A stretch of DNA of 7,012 nt, from NCBI GenBank assembly GCA_043817345.1, contig JBDRGZ010000004.1, positions 1 through 7,012 of the forward strand, given 5' to 3'. Made by a program: the position numbers and the translations under genes. Below, in pieces: positions 6,546 through 7,012 of the stretch; position 1 is the first letter of the stretch; the number at the start of each line of letters is the position of its first letter. The notes beneath the pieces were generated by a model. That model ran no database searches. It worked only from the letters and a program-made list of their open reading frames with translations, and had not been told where the DNA came from. Source of the stretch: CAYSXS01 sp043817345 (GTDB lineage: Bacteria > Patescibacteriota > Patescibacteriia > UBA2196).

Positions 6546-6560
6546 TACCCTAAACAATAT

Positions 6561-7012
6561 ATGAATAAAAAATTAATCATCTCAATAATAGTGATAATAC
6601 TGCTAATAATAGCAATAGTATTAGCTGTGATTTCAATTTTAAACCAAAAAGATACTGCCACACCAGAAGAAATATATCTACCTCCTATTGATGAGTACCA
6701 AGATAATACTGTAGATTTACCACAGAAAGTAGAGCCAGAGATTAAACCTAGACCACCAATAGTTGATGAATTATCTGAAGAAGAAAAAGAAAAAGGTTTT
6801 TTAACTAAAACAGCCTCAGCTTTTGCTGAAAGATTTGGGTCATATTCTAATCAGTCAAATTATGAGAATCTCACAGACTTGAAATATTTTATGACAACAA
6901 AGATGAAAAGATGGGTAGATGATAAAGTGGCAGCAAAAGATTATTCTAAAAGTAATGATATATATTACGGTATGACAACAAGAACAATGAAATCAGAAAT
7001 TAAATCTATTGG
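6561..7012 (+). CDS. Single-pass membrane protein of the T4SS cluster, possibly VirB8-like (3' truncated)
   Basis: The frame opens at ATG 6561 and runs off the window after 150 complete codons. The N-terminus MNKKLIISIIVIILLIIAIV continues to about residue 26 as one uncleaved membrane anchor, with the Lys residues placing the start in the cytoplasm. Residues 28-75 are a Pro/Glu/Asp-rich linker (IYLPPIDEYQDN, VEPEIKPRPPIVDE). A folded extracytoplasmic domain begins at about 78 with TKTASAFAERFGSYSNQSNY, followed by LTDLKYFMTTKMKRW and IYYGMTTRTMKSEIKS. An anchor, a linker and an alpha/beta domain starting with a helix of this kind is the layout of VirB8/TcpC-type scaffold proteins with an NTF2-like fold. 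That comparison is from architecture only. There is no Shine-Dalgarno site, and the start lies 15 bases after a palindrome. A lipoprotein is unlikely because no lipobox cysteine is present. Confidence 0.8.
   Translation, partial: MNKKLIISIIVIILLIIAIVLAVISILNQKDTATPEEIYLPPIDEYQDNTVDLPQKVEPEIKPRPPIVDELSEEEKEKGFLTKTASAFAERFGSYSNQSNYENLTDLKYFMTTKMKRWVDDKVAAKDYSKSNDIYYGMTTRTMKSEIKSI

Noticed and set aside
1..7012. Recoded TGA (glycine), as in Gracilibacteria/Absconditabacteria
   Set aside because: The long frames contain no in-frame TGA and Gly is written with GGN codons. The absence of TGA stops among six genes is too small a sample.

Overview
The window is AT-rich and gene-dense, with every gene on the + strand. 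It reads as one end of a chromosomal type IV secretion (T4SS)-like gene cluster. The gene set (large VirB6/TrbL-like tail, PrgI-family protein, a separate TraC-type N-terminal protein, a VirB4 ATPase and a single-pass membrane protein), the Lys/Glu/Asn/Ile-rich proteins and the mosaic palindromes between genes most resemble genomes of the Candidate Phyla Radiation (Patescibacteria, Parcubacteria-like). That placement is recall and inference, since there is no rRNA or marker gene here. The genetic code looks standard: stops are TAA or TAG, and the long reading frames contain no internal TGA.

Layout. 1-869 is the C-terminal part of a protein whose start lies before the window; it is a basic, lysine-rich cytoplasmic-type tail, possibly of a VirB6/TrbL-like channel protein. 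900-1799 is a soluble acidic protein of unknown function. 1818-1942 is a nested AT-rich palindrome. 1957-3168 is a 403-residue protein of unknown function, with disordered linkers around two folded-looking segments and a degenerate EF-hand-like loop at its end. 3180-3271 is a mosaic palindrome. 3287-3730 is a PrgI-family (VirB3-like) two-helix membrane protein. 3735-4418 is a TraC/VirB4 N-terminal-type protein without ATPase motifs; its start is fixed by the only clear Shine-Dalgarno site in the window. 4415-4496 is an 8-base tandem repeat with complementary arms. 4502-6388 is the VirB4 ATPase with Walker A and B. 6401-6545 is a second mosaic palindrome. 6561-7012 is the beginning of a single-pass membrane protein that runs off the window.

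How the parts fit. PrgI, the TraC-like protein and VirB4 form the usual inner-membrane energising core of a conjugation or secretion machine. The truncated first protein would be the polytopic channel, and the last one a bitopic scaffold with an extracytoplasmic domain, perhaps VirB8-like. No relaxase, coupling protein, integrase or transposase is visible, so the substrate cannot be deduced. The most distinctive feature beyond the proteins is that each of the four gene junctions longer than 30 bases is filled almost completely by a palindromic repeat ending 5 to 15 bases before the next ATG. Three unrelated repeat types are involved.
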